From NCBI GenBank assembly GCA_017644105.1, contig JAEPMD010000006.1:81809-145808 (forward strand): 64,000 nt of DNA, written 5' to 3'. The notes beneath the pieces are model-generated. The model saw nothing but the letters and a program-made list of their open reading frames with translations. It ran no database searches and was not told the origin of the DNA. This DNA is from Rhizobiaceae bacterium (GTDB taxonomy: Bacteria; Pseudomonadota; Alphaproteobacteria; Rhizobiales; Rhizobiaceae). The translations under genes and the position numbers were made by a program. The first letter of the stretch is position 1. The number at the start of each line of letters is the position of its first letter. Positions 26,867-35,344 of this stretch are shown piece by piece.

Positions 26867-29067
26867 GAATAAAAACTCTAACATATGCGTTAAGAGCATC
26901 TGTTTTTGCGATTGCGATTTCGACCTTGCCGGTCGCTTTTGTATCAGCAAACGACGGTACGCAGTTAATTGTGCAAGAAAGTTTGTTTGCGACCCGTCAG
27001 CCGCTTAATCTGCAAGCGCCGATTATGAGTGAACTTTCAAGTCACACGCTCAGTGATCCAAGACTTGAAGATCGCACATTTGGCAATCAAAGTCTCAGCG
27101 GTCATCGCCTCAACGGATATAGTCTTGCACCACAGCCACCTGTTGCAAACGCCGTCCATGCGCAAGAACCGGAAGAACAAACTCCGGTATATGCTTATGC
27201 AAATGTGGATCTTTCTGCGCTTTACTATTACGCAAAGCAGCGTCAGCATGAACGGGTTGATGCTGAGATCGCACGTCTTCAGGTGCTTCACCCGGGGTTT
27301 ATTGCACCGGCGGACCTATATGTGACCGCGCAAAAACTTGTACCAAATGAACAGCCATTGTGGGATATGTTCGCTATTGATGACTTTACGGGTATAGATG
27401 CGGAAATTGTTCGCCGAAAAACTGAAGACCCAAAATGGAAACCCACGGAAGACTTCTCGACGAAACTTGCGCGCAAGAAACAGCGCATTCAGATGATCGA
27501 ACTTGCGCGGGTTGAGGATTGGATTGGAGTTGTCAGTGTTGGTCAATCAATTGACCCAAAGATTGAAACAGATGTTGATCTTGTCTGGACGCTGATCGAT
27601 GCATATTCGCATCTTGAAGAAAAAGCGCCACTGGTGCGCGCTTATAAAGGCCTGTTTTTTCGCGAGCCACAACATCGCCTGACCGATGCGCATTTATTGG
27701 TGACATTACAAAAAGCAGTCCGCGATTTTCCTGCGGTTGAAATCAGAAGAGTTATGACAAACCTTTGGACTGTACCTAGCCAAGTGCCGGGCATTGAGAT
27801 GCTCAAAGTTGATTTGGTGCGGAAATCCATAGCAGACTTTAATGCGAGTGAAAGCGATGTTTCAACGGTTTCAAGTTTTGATATTCGTCAACTAACGGAT
27901 AATGCGATCAAAGGAGAAGTCGCTGCGGATCTGTCGCTTCTGGGTTGGTATCAGCTCAAGCTTGAACAGCCAGGTTTGGCAGAACCATTGTTTGAAAAAG
28001 CGATGAAGGTCGATCCAAACGCACAAAATGCCAAGGGTTATTATCTGTCTTTGTCGCGTCAAAACTTGGATCAAAAAGCCTATAAATTTGCGCGATCACA
28101 TTTGCCTAATCTTACGGATGACCCGATCTTTTTGATGAATGTATTGTCGACAAAATTTGCCAAGCCAAAGCGTGGTTCAATCACGGATGACATCGTTCTT
28201 GCCTATACAACAGCTATTTTGGAAACGAGTTCGCCGGATTATTCCGAAGTTTTGGGTTGGTACGCTTATAATTCGCGGCAATTTGAGGCCGCTTATGCTT
28301 GGTTCTCAAAAGCGATCGAATGGGATGAAAGCTCTGATCGTGTGAAAGGTTTGGCGTTGACACTGTTGCGCCTTGGGCGAAAAACAGAATATGCTGAACT
28401 GAAACAAGATTACATTGATCTTTATCCAAATATCTGGACGGAAGTTGTGCGTGCAAGCCCGCCAAAAGCTCGAAAAGCCGCGGCGGTTGCAAAACCAAAA
28501 CGATCCGTAAAAACGAGCTATATCAAGCATTTCGAACGCAAGGATTACAAATCCTGTTTGCAGGAAATCGATCGCTTGTCACAAAGTGGATTAACAGCAA
28601 ATGCATGGTTGATTAGAGGCTGGTGTTATTTGGCAATGTCGCGTGTGACAGAGGCTGAAAACTCGTTCGCGCAAGCCATGCGCGGATCCGGCAGTGGGCA
28701 GGTGATGAAAGATGCTGTCTACGGTCGCGCCTTGTCGCTTTTAAGAACGCGTTTGACAGATGATGCAGAAAGCTTGCTGAGAACGCATCCACTGTCAGCA
28801 AAACGACAAACTGAGCTATTTTCTGAAATATATTTCCAGCGTGCTCGATCTTCATTTGATTTCAAACAATATGACAGAACGCTCGCAGCACTTGACGCAC
28901 GTGCAAAACTCGTCAGTGAACCAAGAGATTTAACCTTGATGCGTGGCTGGGCCTATCACCATCTTGGATATCCAAATGAAGCCAATTCGATTTTCCGTCG
29001 TTTGAACATGCATTTGCGTGACGGGCATGCTTCGCGCGGAATAGTTTTGACGGGAGGGGGAGGTTAA
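26863..29067 (+). CDS. TPR protein of the cellulose operon (BcsK-like)
   Basis: 734 aa from ATG 26863, overlapping the bcsB stop by 4 bases; MRIKTLTYALRASVFAIAIS is a signal sequence. The mature protein is made of helical repeats of TPR type, for example LGWYQLKLEQPGLAEPLFEK (about residue 362), LGWYAYNSRQFEAAYAWFSK and AWLIRGWCYLAMSRVTEAEN. It lacks the C-terminal beta-barrel of BcsC. Cellulose operons of Agrobacterium type contain a TPR gene named bcsK in some reviews instead of bcsC, and this position fits; the exact name is uncertain. A scaffolding role in the periplasm is inferred. Confidence 0.75.
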   Translation: MRIKTLTYALRASVFAIAISTLPVAFVSANDGTQLIVQESLFATRQPLNLQAPIMSELSSHTLSDPRLEDRTFGNQSLSGHRLNGYSLAPQPPVANAVHAQEPEEQTPVYAYANVDLSALYYYAKQRQHERVDAEIARLQVLHPGFIAPADLYVTAQKLVPNEQPLWDMFAIDDFTGIDAEIVRRKTEDPKWKPTEDFSTKLARKKQRIQMIELARVEDWIGVVSVGQSIDPKIETDVDLVWTLIDAYSHLEEKAPLVRAYKGLFFREPQHRLTDAHLLVTLQKAVRDFPAVEIRRVMTNLWTVPSQVPGIEMLKVDLVRKSIADFNASESDVSTVSSFDIRQLTDNAIKGEVAADLSLLGWYQLKLEQPGLAEPLFEKAMKVDPNAQNAKGYYLSLSRQNLDQKAYKFARSHLPNLTDDPIFLMNVLSTKFAKPKRGSITDDIVLAYTTAILETSSPDYSEVLGWYAYNSRQFEAAYAWFSKAIEWDESSDRVKGLALTLLRLGRKTEYAELKQDYIDLYPNIWTEVVRASPPKARKAAAVAKPKRSVKTSYIKHFERKDYKSCLQEIDRLSQSGLTANAWLIRGWCYLAMSRVTEAENSFAQAMRGSGSGQVMKDAVYGRALSLLRTRLTDDAESLLRTHPLSAKRQTELFSEIYFQRARSSFDFKQYDRTLAALDARAKLVSEPRDLTLMRGWAYHHLGYPNEANSIFRRLNMHLRDGHASRGIVLTGGGG

Positions 29068-29071
29068 TTTC

Positions 29072-29974
29072 ATGAAGAAATTGATCATAACACTGGCTTT
29101 GACGTTGCCATTATCGGCATGCTCGCTGACAACAGATAAAAGCCTGCTAACGAGTTCAACAAGAGCCATTGCACCGACTTTGGCAAGCGAAGTTGATCCC
29201 AATTATGCGGTCGCTTATCTACCAAGCGTGGCGGGGCCCATAACCTCGGTGCGTCAAACATCCGGCAATAATCGCGTTCATCAAACCATTTTATATCCAA
29301 ACTATGGGTATGGAGGTGGAGAAAACCAGATCATTGTTGATGTTGCACAAACATCAAGCAGTAAGGTTTATTATCAAGCCCCAACGCGTCGCGAAATTGT
29401 CAGTGAAATGAAGCGTTTTTTTCCGACAATGAAGATGACAATCGATCAAAATCCGGGCGAAAATTTACACGGGATTTATGGATATGCGTATGGCAAATCC
29501 AAGGTTGACGGTAACTGCATTTATGCCTGGCAGGTCATTCGAAATGTGACCCGAAAGGATCTGGTTGATCTGCAGAGAATACTACAGCCTAAATATGCTT
29601 CAAAAGTCCGTTTAAGATATTGTCATCCCACAAAAACAACGGAGCAATTATTGGTTTTGATGGATGGTTTTCGCGTAAAAGAAGTCACATCCTCTTCCTT
29701 GGAAATTCTAAGATTTGCGGAAGGTGCGGGTTATTCAAAACCGGTCATTCCAAGGGTGGAGCCGTTCATTGCCAAGCAACCCGTTAAAGTGAAAACCAGA
29801 TCCAAAGTGAAAACAACAAAGCGTGAAGCCGTCGTTGTACCTGAAGGTCCGCGGGTCCTGTTGCCAACAGAACTAGATGGGTCGGCACCCGTGATAAAGA
29901 AGAAGACGACGATCAAAGTGGCGGAGACTTTTATCGTCGATCCAAACGCACCAAAAATCCCACTGCCAAATTAA
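29072..29974 (+). CDS. bcsN: Cellulose biosynthesis protein BcsN (lipoprotein)
   Basis: 300 aa from ATG 29072, with GGGAGGGGGAGG upstream. The signal peptide ends in a lipobox (LPLSAC, Cys about residue 17), so it is probably an outer-membrane lipoprotein. The core around NQIIVDVAQTSSSKVYYQAP and DGNCIYAWQVI resembles the alphaproteobacterial BcsN family found behind bcsAB. The C-terminal third is Lys/Pro/Thr-rich (VKVKTRSKVKTTKREAVVVP). Its molecular role is not known; it may help the glucan through the outer envelope. Last gene of the operon. Confidence 0.8.
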   Translation: MKKLIITLALTLPLSACSLTTDKSLLTSSTRAIAPTLASEVDPNYAVAYLPSVAGPITSVRQTSGNNRVHQTILYPNYGYGGGENQIIVDVAQTSSSKVYYQAPTRREIVSEMKRFFPTMKMTIDQNPGENLHGIYGYAYGKSKVDGNCIYAWQVIRNVTRKDLVDLQRILQPKYASKVRLRYCHPTKTTEQLLVLMDGFRVKEVTSSSLEILRFAEGAGYSKPVIPRVEPFIAKQPVKVKTRSKVKTTKREAVVVPEGPRVLLPTELDGSAPVIKKKTTIKVAETFIVDPNAPKIPLPN

Positions 29975-29996
29975 TATGTAACCAAGATCCGTGAGG

Positions 29997-30070
29997 CCAG
30001 ATGATATAGTCATCTGGTAAACCGGGGAGGCAGATACAGGGCGTCAGATAATTCGATCTGACGCCCTGTA
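29997..30070. terminator. Two tandem hairpins between bcsN and sitD
   Basis: CCAGATGA/TCATCTGG (29997-30017, 5-base loop) is followed by a perfect 15-pair inverted repeat with arms TACAGGGCGTCAGAT (30035-30049) and its complement (30056-30070) around a 6-base loop. No T-run follows on either strand. Position between convergent operons suggests transcript ends or protection against exonucleases. Confidence 0.6.
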
Positions 30071-30084
30071 TGATTTGTGCCAAA

Positions 30085-30933
30085 CTAATGGGATGAGGAA
30101 GAGCGCAATTGTCTAAGGCGAAATTGCTGGATGAAAAATGCGACGATGAATATGATTGTCAGCAGTAATACAATAGTTGGTGCCGGTGCACTATCGATAA
30201 AGAAGCTGAGATAAATTCCTAGAAAACTCGATAATGCGGTTACCAATGTCGCAACGATCATCATCTTAGAAAATGTACGGGTGACTAGGAATGCAATCGC
30301 TCCGGGCGTCACCAAAAGCGCGATGGATAAGATAATGCCGATGGCATCAAGACTTGCAACGATAATTGTAGATAAAGCGATCAGCAGTCCATAGTGAAGT
30401 ATATTCACCGCAAGCCCAATAGCTTGTGCATGTTGACCATCAAAGGAATGCAGCATGAGATCTTTTCGCTTTGCTAAAACGAAACCGCCGCAAAGCAGCG
30501 ATAAAAATGCAGAGATTGAAATGTCCTGCCAATTTACCCCAAGCATATTGCCAAACAATATGTGATCAAGATGCACATCTGTTTGGATATTGACATATAA
30601 AACAATGCCGAACCCGAACATGCCAGAGAACACAATACCCAGAACAGTATCTTCTTTAATACGAGAATTGTCTTTGATATAGCCAGTGGCGATTGCGCAA
30701 AATAAGCCGGCTGCAAAAGCACCTATAGCAAGTGGAATTGATAGCATATAGGCGAGGACAATACCGGGAAGCACCGCGTGCGAAACAGCATCTCCCATCA
30801 GGGACCAACCTTTGAGCACCACCAGACATGACATAAGCGCCATAGGTATTGAGATGACCAGCGTGATGATGAAAGCTTTTTGCATGAATGAGAAGGCAAA
30901 TGGCTCCGACAGGATTGCGAAAAAATCCATCAT
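30085..30933 (-). CDS. sitD: Metal (Mn/Fe) ABC transporter permease
   Basis: 282 aa, ABC-3 family membrane protein with about eight helices (IITLVISIPMALMSCLVVL at the start, APTIVLLLTIIFIVAFFIQQ at the end). The family signature LVVLKGWSLMGDAVSHAVLPGIVLAY (about residues 37-62) is present. With the second permease it forms the inner-membrane channel for manganese or ferrous iron. It overlaps the preceding gene by 4 bases and is last in the sitABCD operon. The C-terminus RLRQLRSSSSH is short and polar. Confidence 0.92.
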   Translation of the reverse strand: MMDFFAILSEPFAFSFMQKAFIITLVISIPMALMSCLVVLKGWSLMGDAVSHAVLPGIVLAYMLSIPLAIGAFAAGLFCAIATGYIKDNSRIKEDTVLGIVFSGMFGFGIVLYVNIQTDVHLDHILFGNMLGVNWQDISISAFLSLLCGGFVLAKRKDLMLHSFDGQHAQAIGLAVNILHYGLLIALSTIIVASLDAIGIILSIALLVTPGAIAFLVTRTFSKMMIVATLVTALSSFLGIYLSFFIDSAPAPTIVLLLTIIFIVAFFIQQFRLRQLRSSSSH

Positions 30934-31805
30934 GATTGCACCATATCAGCATTATTCAGACTGTTTTTCTTAGCTTTTCGTCGCTGGTTTAATATGCCGT
31001 GTTTCGGCGCGAATACCAGCGCGATCAAGAACAAACAGGTTTGCAACACGACAATGATTCCACCAGTTGCGCCATCAAGGAAGTAGCTGATATATGCGCC
31101 GAAAAAACATGTCGTCGCGCCGATGATCGAGCTTATCGCGACAAGTCTGGGAAAACGATCTGTCAGCAGATAAGCGGTTGCGCCCGGAGTGATCACCAGC
31201 GCGATGACGAGGAAAGCGCCAACTGTTTGTAGCGCTGCAACGGTTGAAGCACTTAATAATGTAAAAAACAAAACCTTGATCCAAAAAGGATCGATGCCAA
31301 TGGCTTTTGCCTGATGTTCATCAAAAAACACCAGCATAATATCTTTCCATTTGAAAAAGAGAACAACCAGTGTCACGCCGCCAATCAGCCCCAATTGGAT
31401 GGAATCATAGGTTGATATTGCTAATACATTGCCCAAAATTATTTTTTGAATGTCGATAGACGCGGGAGAGATGGAAATCATAAACAAGCCAAGCGCAAAA
31501 AAGGACGTAAAAATTATGCCGATTATGGCATCCTGCTTGAGCGTGGTTTGCTGATTTAAAAACATAATACCTGCGGCAGCTAATCCACCAGCAAGAAATG
31601 CACCCACCGAAAATGGCAATCCCAGCATATATGCGCCTGCAACACCGGGTACAATGGCGTGCGATAAGGCATCACCGATCAGGGACCAGCCTTTTAAAAT
31701 GAGGTAAGAAGACAAAAACCCACAGACCAGTCCAACCAGCGCGCTGATCCAGATCGCATTGACCATATAACGATAGGTGAATGGTTCGAGGAGGAAGTCC
31801 ATCAA
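30930..31805 (-). CDS. sitC: Metal (Mn/Fe) ABC transporter permease
   Basis: 291 aa. A second ABC-3 permease, similar to its downstream neighbour, with [25 protein letters not shown] (about residues 36-60) and about eight helices. The tandem of two permeases is typical of SitABCD and YfeABCD importers, where they pair as a heterodimer. The start overlaps the ATPase gene end by 4 bases and its end overlaps sitD by 4 bases, so all are coupled. Confidence 0.92.
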   Translation of the reverse strand: MMDFLLEPFTYRYMVNAIWISALVGLVCGFLSSYLILKGWSLIGDALSHAIVPGVAGAYMLGLPFSVGAFLAGGLAAAGIMFLNQQTTLKQDAIIGIIFTSFFALGLFMISISPASIDIQKIILGNVLAISTYDSIQLGLIGGVTLVVLFFKWKDIMLVFFDEHQAKAIGIDPFWIKVLFFTLLSASTVAALQTVGAFLVIALVITPGATAYLLTDRFPRLVAISSIIGATTCFFGAYISYFLDGATGGIIVVLQTCLFLIALVFAPKHGILNQRRKAKKNSLNNADMVQS

Positions 31806-32689
31806 TCTTCCCCCAATTTTTTGTCGATATTGGATTTGTGATCACTGGCTTCGCCGTAAATTACGAATGGACGTTCATCATCGGTAAGAACAGTAACCTG
31901 CCGGCTGTCATCATCATCATGCAGGCTTTCCCCACCAAGAATAAAGTGGCGTAACACGCCGCCAAATGCCCTCTCCAAATTCTCGTGGGTAAACACATCT
32001 TCCGTCGAACCGGAAGCCAGAATTGTCTTATTTATGAGGACTGCGCGGTCACAAAATTCAGGCACACTGCCAAGATTGTGGGTAGAAACCAGTAAAACGC
32101 GACCTTCGTCACGAAGGGATTGTAAGAGTTCAATAATTTGAGCTTCGGTTTTTACATCCACACCGGTAAAGGGCTCATCTAGCAAAATGATCTGGCCTTC
32201 TTGGGCGAGCGCTCGGGCAAGGAATACCCGCTTCTTTTGCCCGCCAGAAAGTTCACCAATCTGGCGTTTGCGATAGTCAAGCATGCCAACACGTTCAAGG
32301 GCCTGTGCGACCATTTCATGATCTTTTTGCTTTGCGGTGCGAAGCCAATTCATGTGGCCATACCGCCCCATCATCACGACGTCTTCAACAAGGACAGGGA
32401 AATTCCAATCCACATCCTCGCTTTGAGGAACATAGGCAACTAGGTTTTGTGACAATGCTTTCTTGGCGCTCTGACCTAATATTTCAATCTGGCCGGTAGA
32501 AAGAGCAACAAATCCCATAATGGATTTAAATAATGTGGATTTGCCGCTGCCATTAATGCCAACAAGGGCAGTAATAGACCCTTCAGGCACCTCAAAAGAC
32601 GCACCTCTCAACGCAGTGTTACCGTTACGATATGTAACGGTAACATCTTCGACTTTAAGGCCAATATGGTTTTGGAATTCCTTATTCAT
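31802..32689 (-). CDS. sitB: Metal (Mn/Fe) ABC transporter ATPase
   Basis: 295 aa ABC ATPase. Walker A is [10 protein letters not shown] (about residue 43), the Q-loop lies in [15 protein letters not shown], the signature is LSGGQKK and Walker B is [11 protein letters not shown]; the switch His is in LLVSTHNLG. The [20 protein letters not shown] stretch is characteristic of manganese and zinc importers. A C-terminal extension ([20 protein letters not shown]) is acidic. It energises uptake by SitC/SitD and overlaps sitA by 8 bases. Confidence 0.93.
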   Translation of the reverse strand: MNKEFQNHIGLKVEDVTVTYRNGNTALRGASFEVPEGSITALVGINGSGKSTLFKSIMGFVALSTGQIEILGQSAKKALSQNLVAYVPQSEDVDWNFPVLVEDVVMMGRYGHMNWLRTAKQKDHEMVAQALERVGMLDYRKRQIGELSGGQKKRVFLARALAQEGQIILLDEPFTGVDVKTEAQIIELLQSLRDEGRVLLVSTHNLGSVPEFCDRAVLINKTILASGSTEDVFTHENLERAFGGVLRHFILGGESLHDDDDSRQVTVLTDDERPFVIYGEASDHKSNIDKKLGED

Positions 32690-33569
32690 TACCCTTGGTT
32701 AAACCTTCCGCAATCGTATCGACAGTGACCTTCAATAAATCCAGATAAGTGGGTACAGGTCCATCTGCCTCGCTCAGCGAGTCTACATATAAAACACCGC
32801 CATATATAGCATCTGTCTCATTTGCAATGGTAACTGCTGGATCTGCTGAAACGGTACTTTCTGAGAAAACCGCTGGAATGTTAAATTCACGTACTGTGTC
32901 AATCACTTTGCGAACTTGCTGAGGCGTGCCTTGTTGATCGGCATTAATTGGCCAAATGAACAATTCTTTTAGGCCAAAATCTCGGGCTAGATAGCTAAAT
33001 GCGCCTTCGCTCGTCACAAGCCATCGCTTGTCTTCGTCAATGGCTTCAATAGACGCTCTGATCGGTGCTGAAATTGCGCGTAGTTTCTCGATATAAATCA
33101 TGGAATTTGCATTATAATAGTCAGCATTGTCCGGATCATACTGGGCGAGCGCATCGGTAATGTTTTGAACATAGATGACGCCATCTTCTGGAGACATCCA
33201 AGCATGCGGGTTGGGCTTGCCATTATATAGACCTTCACCGATATTCATAGGTTCAATGCCCTCAGTGATGAGGATGCCGGGAACATCGGATAGATTTTGG
33301 AAAAATTTCTCAAACCATAGTTCCAGGTTCAAACCGTTCCATAAAATGAGATCAGCGCTTTGGGCCCGACGAATATCTCCAGGCGTAGGTTGGTAATTAT
33401 GTATCTCAGCGCCAGGACGGGTAATGGACACAACCTCCGCCCTATCTCCAGCTACATTCTTTGCCATATCGGCAAATACTGTGAATGTTGTGACAACTTT
33501 TAACTTATCCGCGGATGCAGATCCGAGGGTAGCCATCGTCAAAACGAGTGCAATAATGATCGACTTCAT
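32682..33569 (-). CDS. sitA: Metal (Mn/Fe) ABC transporter solute-binding protein
   Basis: 295 aa cluster-9 binding protein with a Sec signal ([20 protein letters not shown]). The four expected metal ligands can be placed: His in [13 protein letters not shown] (about residue 57), His in [13 protein letters not shown] (about 122), Glu in [13 protein letters not shown] (about 188) and Asp in [12 protein letters not shown] (about 263). This H-H-E-D set is that of SitA/YfeA proteins, which take Mn2+ and Fe2+, rather than the H-H-H set of zinc proteins. It is first in the operon and preceded by two operator-like palindromes. Confidence 0.93.
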   Translation of the reverse strand: MKSIIIALVLTMATLGSASADKLKVVTTFTVFADMAKNVAGDRAEVVSITRPGAEIHNYQPTPGDIRRAQSADLILWNGLNLELWFEKFFQNLSDVPGILITEGIEPMNIGEGLYNGKPNPHAWMSPEDGVIYVQNITDALAQYDPDNADYYNANSMIYIEKLRAISAPIRASIEAIDEDKRWLVTSEGAFSYLARDFGLKELFIWPINADQQGTPQQVRKVIDTVREFNIPAVFSESTVSADPAVTIANETDAIYGGVLYVDSLSEADGPVPTYLDLLKVTVDTIAEGLTKGNE

Positions 33570-33582
33570 AGTCAGGTTTACT

Positions 33583-33609
33583 CCTAGTTGCGATTAATTC
33601 GCAACTAGG
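33583..33609 (-). promoter_or_regulatory. Mur/Fur-like palindrome overlapping the sitA ribosome binding site
   Basis: CCTAGTTGCGA and TCGCAACTAGG face each other around five AT bases (27 bases in all, 14-40 bases before the sitA start). The core matches the distal palindrome at 33638. On the minus-strand transcript the 3' arm ends in CTAGG of CTAGGAG, the likely Shine-Dalgarno. Mur (manganese-sensing Fur family) is the expected binder in rhizobia; this is inferred. Confidence 0.65.
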
Positions 33610-33637
33610 TATGGACTAGATTCAAACGCTCGTCAAG

Positions 33638-33662
33638 CTTGTTGCGAATAATTCGCAACAAG
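33638..33662 (-). promoter_or_regulatory. Perfect 25-base Mur/Fur-like palindrome upstream of sitA
   Basis: CTTGTTGCGAAT and ATTCGCAACAAG are perfectly complementary arms around a single central A. Its centre is 54 bases from that of the proximal palindrome and the two share a GTTGCGA...TTCGCAAC core. Two such sites point to cooperative repression of sitABCD by a metal-sensing Fur-family protein. Confidence 0.7.
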
Positions 33663-33754
33663 AAATAATGCCGGACAATGAATCGAGGAACTTGACGTGG
33701 CCAACACAACAACGTAACCGCCCTATTATGATATAGTTCCTTGGGAGAAACTTT

Positions 33755-34420
33755 ATGGGTTCTGATGTTATAATTGCGCCATCTGTCCTATCTGCAGATT
33801 TTTCAAAATTAGGGGATGAGATTGAAAGCGTTGTTAATGCAGGAGCAGATTGGATCCATCTTGATGTCATGGATGGTCACTTCGTGCCAAATATCACATT
33901 TGGACCACCGATCATAAAAGCTGTTCGTGACCGGACGGACAAAGTTTTTGATTGTCACCTGATGATCGAGCCGTGTGATCCTTTCTTGAATGCATTTGCA
34001 GATGCGGGTTGCGACATCATCACCGTTCATGCCGAGGCGACAAAACACCTAGATCGCTCGCTTCAGGCGATCCGTGCTTTGGGAAAAAAAGCCGGTGTTT
34101 CGCTCAATCCTTCAACGCCTGAGCATGTTATTGAATATGTGCTCGACCGTCTTGATCTTATTCTTATTATGACCGTGAATCCCGGTTTTGGCGGCCAAGC
34201 ATTTATTGATGCTATGGTCGATAAAGTTGCACGTGTGAAAGCAATGATTGGTGACAGACCTATTGATATTGAAATCGATGGTGGCGTTTCACCCAAAACC
34301 ACGCCGCAGCTGGTAAGAGCAGGCGCAAATGTTTTGGTGGCTGGCTCTGCCGTCTTTAAAGGTGGTAGCGAAGAGCACTATCGAAACAATATCACTGCAA
34401 TTCGAGAGGCTGCCGTTTAA
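33755..34420 (+). CDS. rpe: Ribulose-phosphate 3-epimerase
   Basis: 221 aa TIM-barrel enzyme with all key motifs: [37 protein letters not shown] (catalytic Asp), [23 protein letters not shown] and IEIDGGVSP (second catalytic Asp), [11 protein letters not shown]. It interconverts ribulose-5-phosphate and xylulose-5-phosphate in the pentose-phosphate pathway. GGGAG lies 6 bases before ATG 33755. It is monocistronic; its TAA lies in the loop of a palindrome, with the convergent lrp-type gene ending inside the same element. Confidence 0.97.
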   Translation: MGSDVIIAPSVLSADFSKLGDEIESVVNAGADWIHLDVMDGHFVPNITFGPPIIKAVRDRTDKVFDCHLMIEPCDPFLNAFADAGCDIITVHAEATKHLDRSLQAIRALGKKAGVSLNPSTPEHVIEYVLDRLDLILIMTVNPGFGGQAFIDAMVDKVARVKAMIGDRPIDIEIDGGVSPKTTPQLVRAGANVLVAGSAVFKGGSEEHYRNNITAIREAAV

Positions 34421-34428
34421 AACGGCAG
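34410..34428. terminator. Palindrome holding the stops of rpe and lrp-type gene
   Basis: CTGCCGTT (34410-34417) pairs with AACGGCAG (34421-34428) around a TAA loop, which is the rpe stop; the convergent gene ends at 34417. It may serve both directions as a short end hairpin. There is no long T-run. Confidence 0.4.
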
Positions 34429-34875
34429 TGCAGTTGTTTCTTTAATTGTTTCAAGTGAAATGAGCGCGCGGGCAGATTTTACACCTTCTTGTGCCTCTAA
34501 ATGGTCGCTGATGACCATCGATAATTCTTCAAGGCTGGAGACAACCACTTTGGCTAAAAAATCCATATCTTCAGTCATCGCATGAGCTTCCAACACAAAT
34601 GGAGAGTTCTTTAGAAACTGCCCAAATTTTTCAGCGGCAGAACGTTCGTGATCGGTCAGAATGATTTGCACAAAAGCAAAGATGTCAAAGCCCGTTTTGG
34701 CTCTGCTTATAAACGCGTTGTAACCGGAAATGATCGAATCGTCTTCAAGTTTTGCCCGACGTTTAGATACATCTTCTTCCGATAATCCAGTCAACTCGGC
34801 AAGTCCAGCATTAGCCAATGCCCCGTTTTCTTGTAGCGCTGCCAGGATTTTTAAATCTATATTATCGAAATGCAC
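34417..34875 (-). CDS. Lrp/AsnC family transcriptional regulator
   Basis: 152 aa from GTG 34875 ([20 protein letters not shown]), the usual Lrp start; the longest frame starts at 34941 with 22 extra residues of no homology. An N-terminal winged helix-turn-helix ([20 protein letters not shown]) is followed by the RAM ligand domain (about residues 65-145), with the core [19 protein letters not shown] and [19 protein letters not shown]. Such proteins bind amino acids and form octamers on DNA. It is divergent from the branched-chain amino-acid-type transporter operon at 35345, so it may control it. The HTH recognition helix carries VSKRRAKLE, shifted from the classic VxxRVxRLE. Confidence 0.88.
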   Translation of the reverse strand: MHFDNIDLKILAALQENGALANAGLAELTGLSEEDVSKRRAKLEDDSIISGYNAFISRAKTGFDIFAFVQIILTDHERSAAEKFGQFLKNSPFVLEAHAMTEDMDFLAKVVVSSLEELSMVISDHLEAQEGVKSARALISLETIKETTALPF

Positions 34876-35344
34876 AATAGACCCACATATTATGTTTGAG
34901 AGGTTTCCTAATATGGTTGCGACCGCTCGATGATATTTCAAAGACTACTTATATTAATCGGTATAATATTGCAATAATCTCACCGGTTGTATTCAAGTAA
35001 TATTACGTTGCGTGACAGCAGGTTTACGGCAAGATTTTTACGAAGGTATTTTCTGCCCTGATGATGAAAATGATCGAATGTAATTTATCCAATTTATTTT
35101 GCATCTTGCATTGCTCCTATCGATCAAGAAGTAATAGGCGTCAGATTATACTAAATGAGCCGCAAACTGATATTTTTAGACAGTTTAACAAATTATCTGC
35201 GCCGTAAAACCACCGTTTTCCTATGAAAGTTAACCCTTTGCTAAGAATCCCACTAGTCAAACGTTCAAATCTTGGCTAGCCTCTGGCCAGACGGTAGACA
35301 TGGAAAATCCAGCTGCCACTATAGTTTTTCAAAGGGAGACATTT
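34876..35344. promoter_or_regulatory. 469-base divergent control region, lrp-type gene / livJ-like gene
   Basis: No coding frame is supported here. Two perfect 10-base palindromes, TATTGCAATA (34967-34976) and GTAATATTAC (34997-35006), have centres exactly 30 bases apart, near three helical turns. They lie close to the lrp-type start and could be its own binding sites. The remainder is AT-rich with no recognised riboswitch. GGGAG before ATG 35345 is the ribosome binding site of the transporter gene. Confidence 0.4.
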
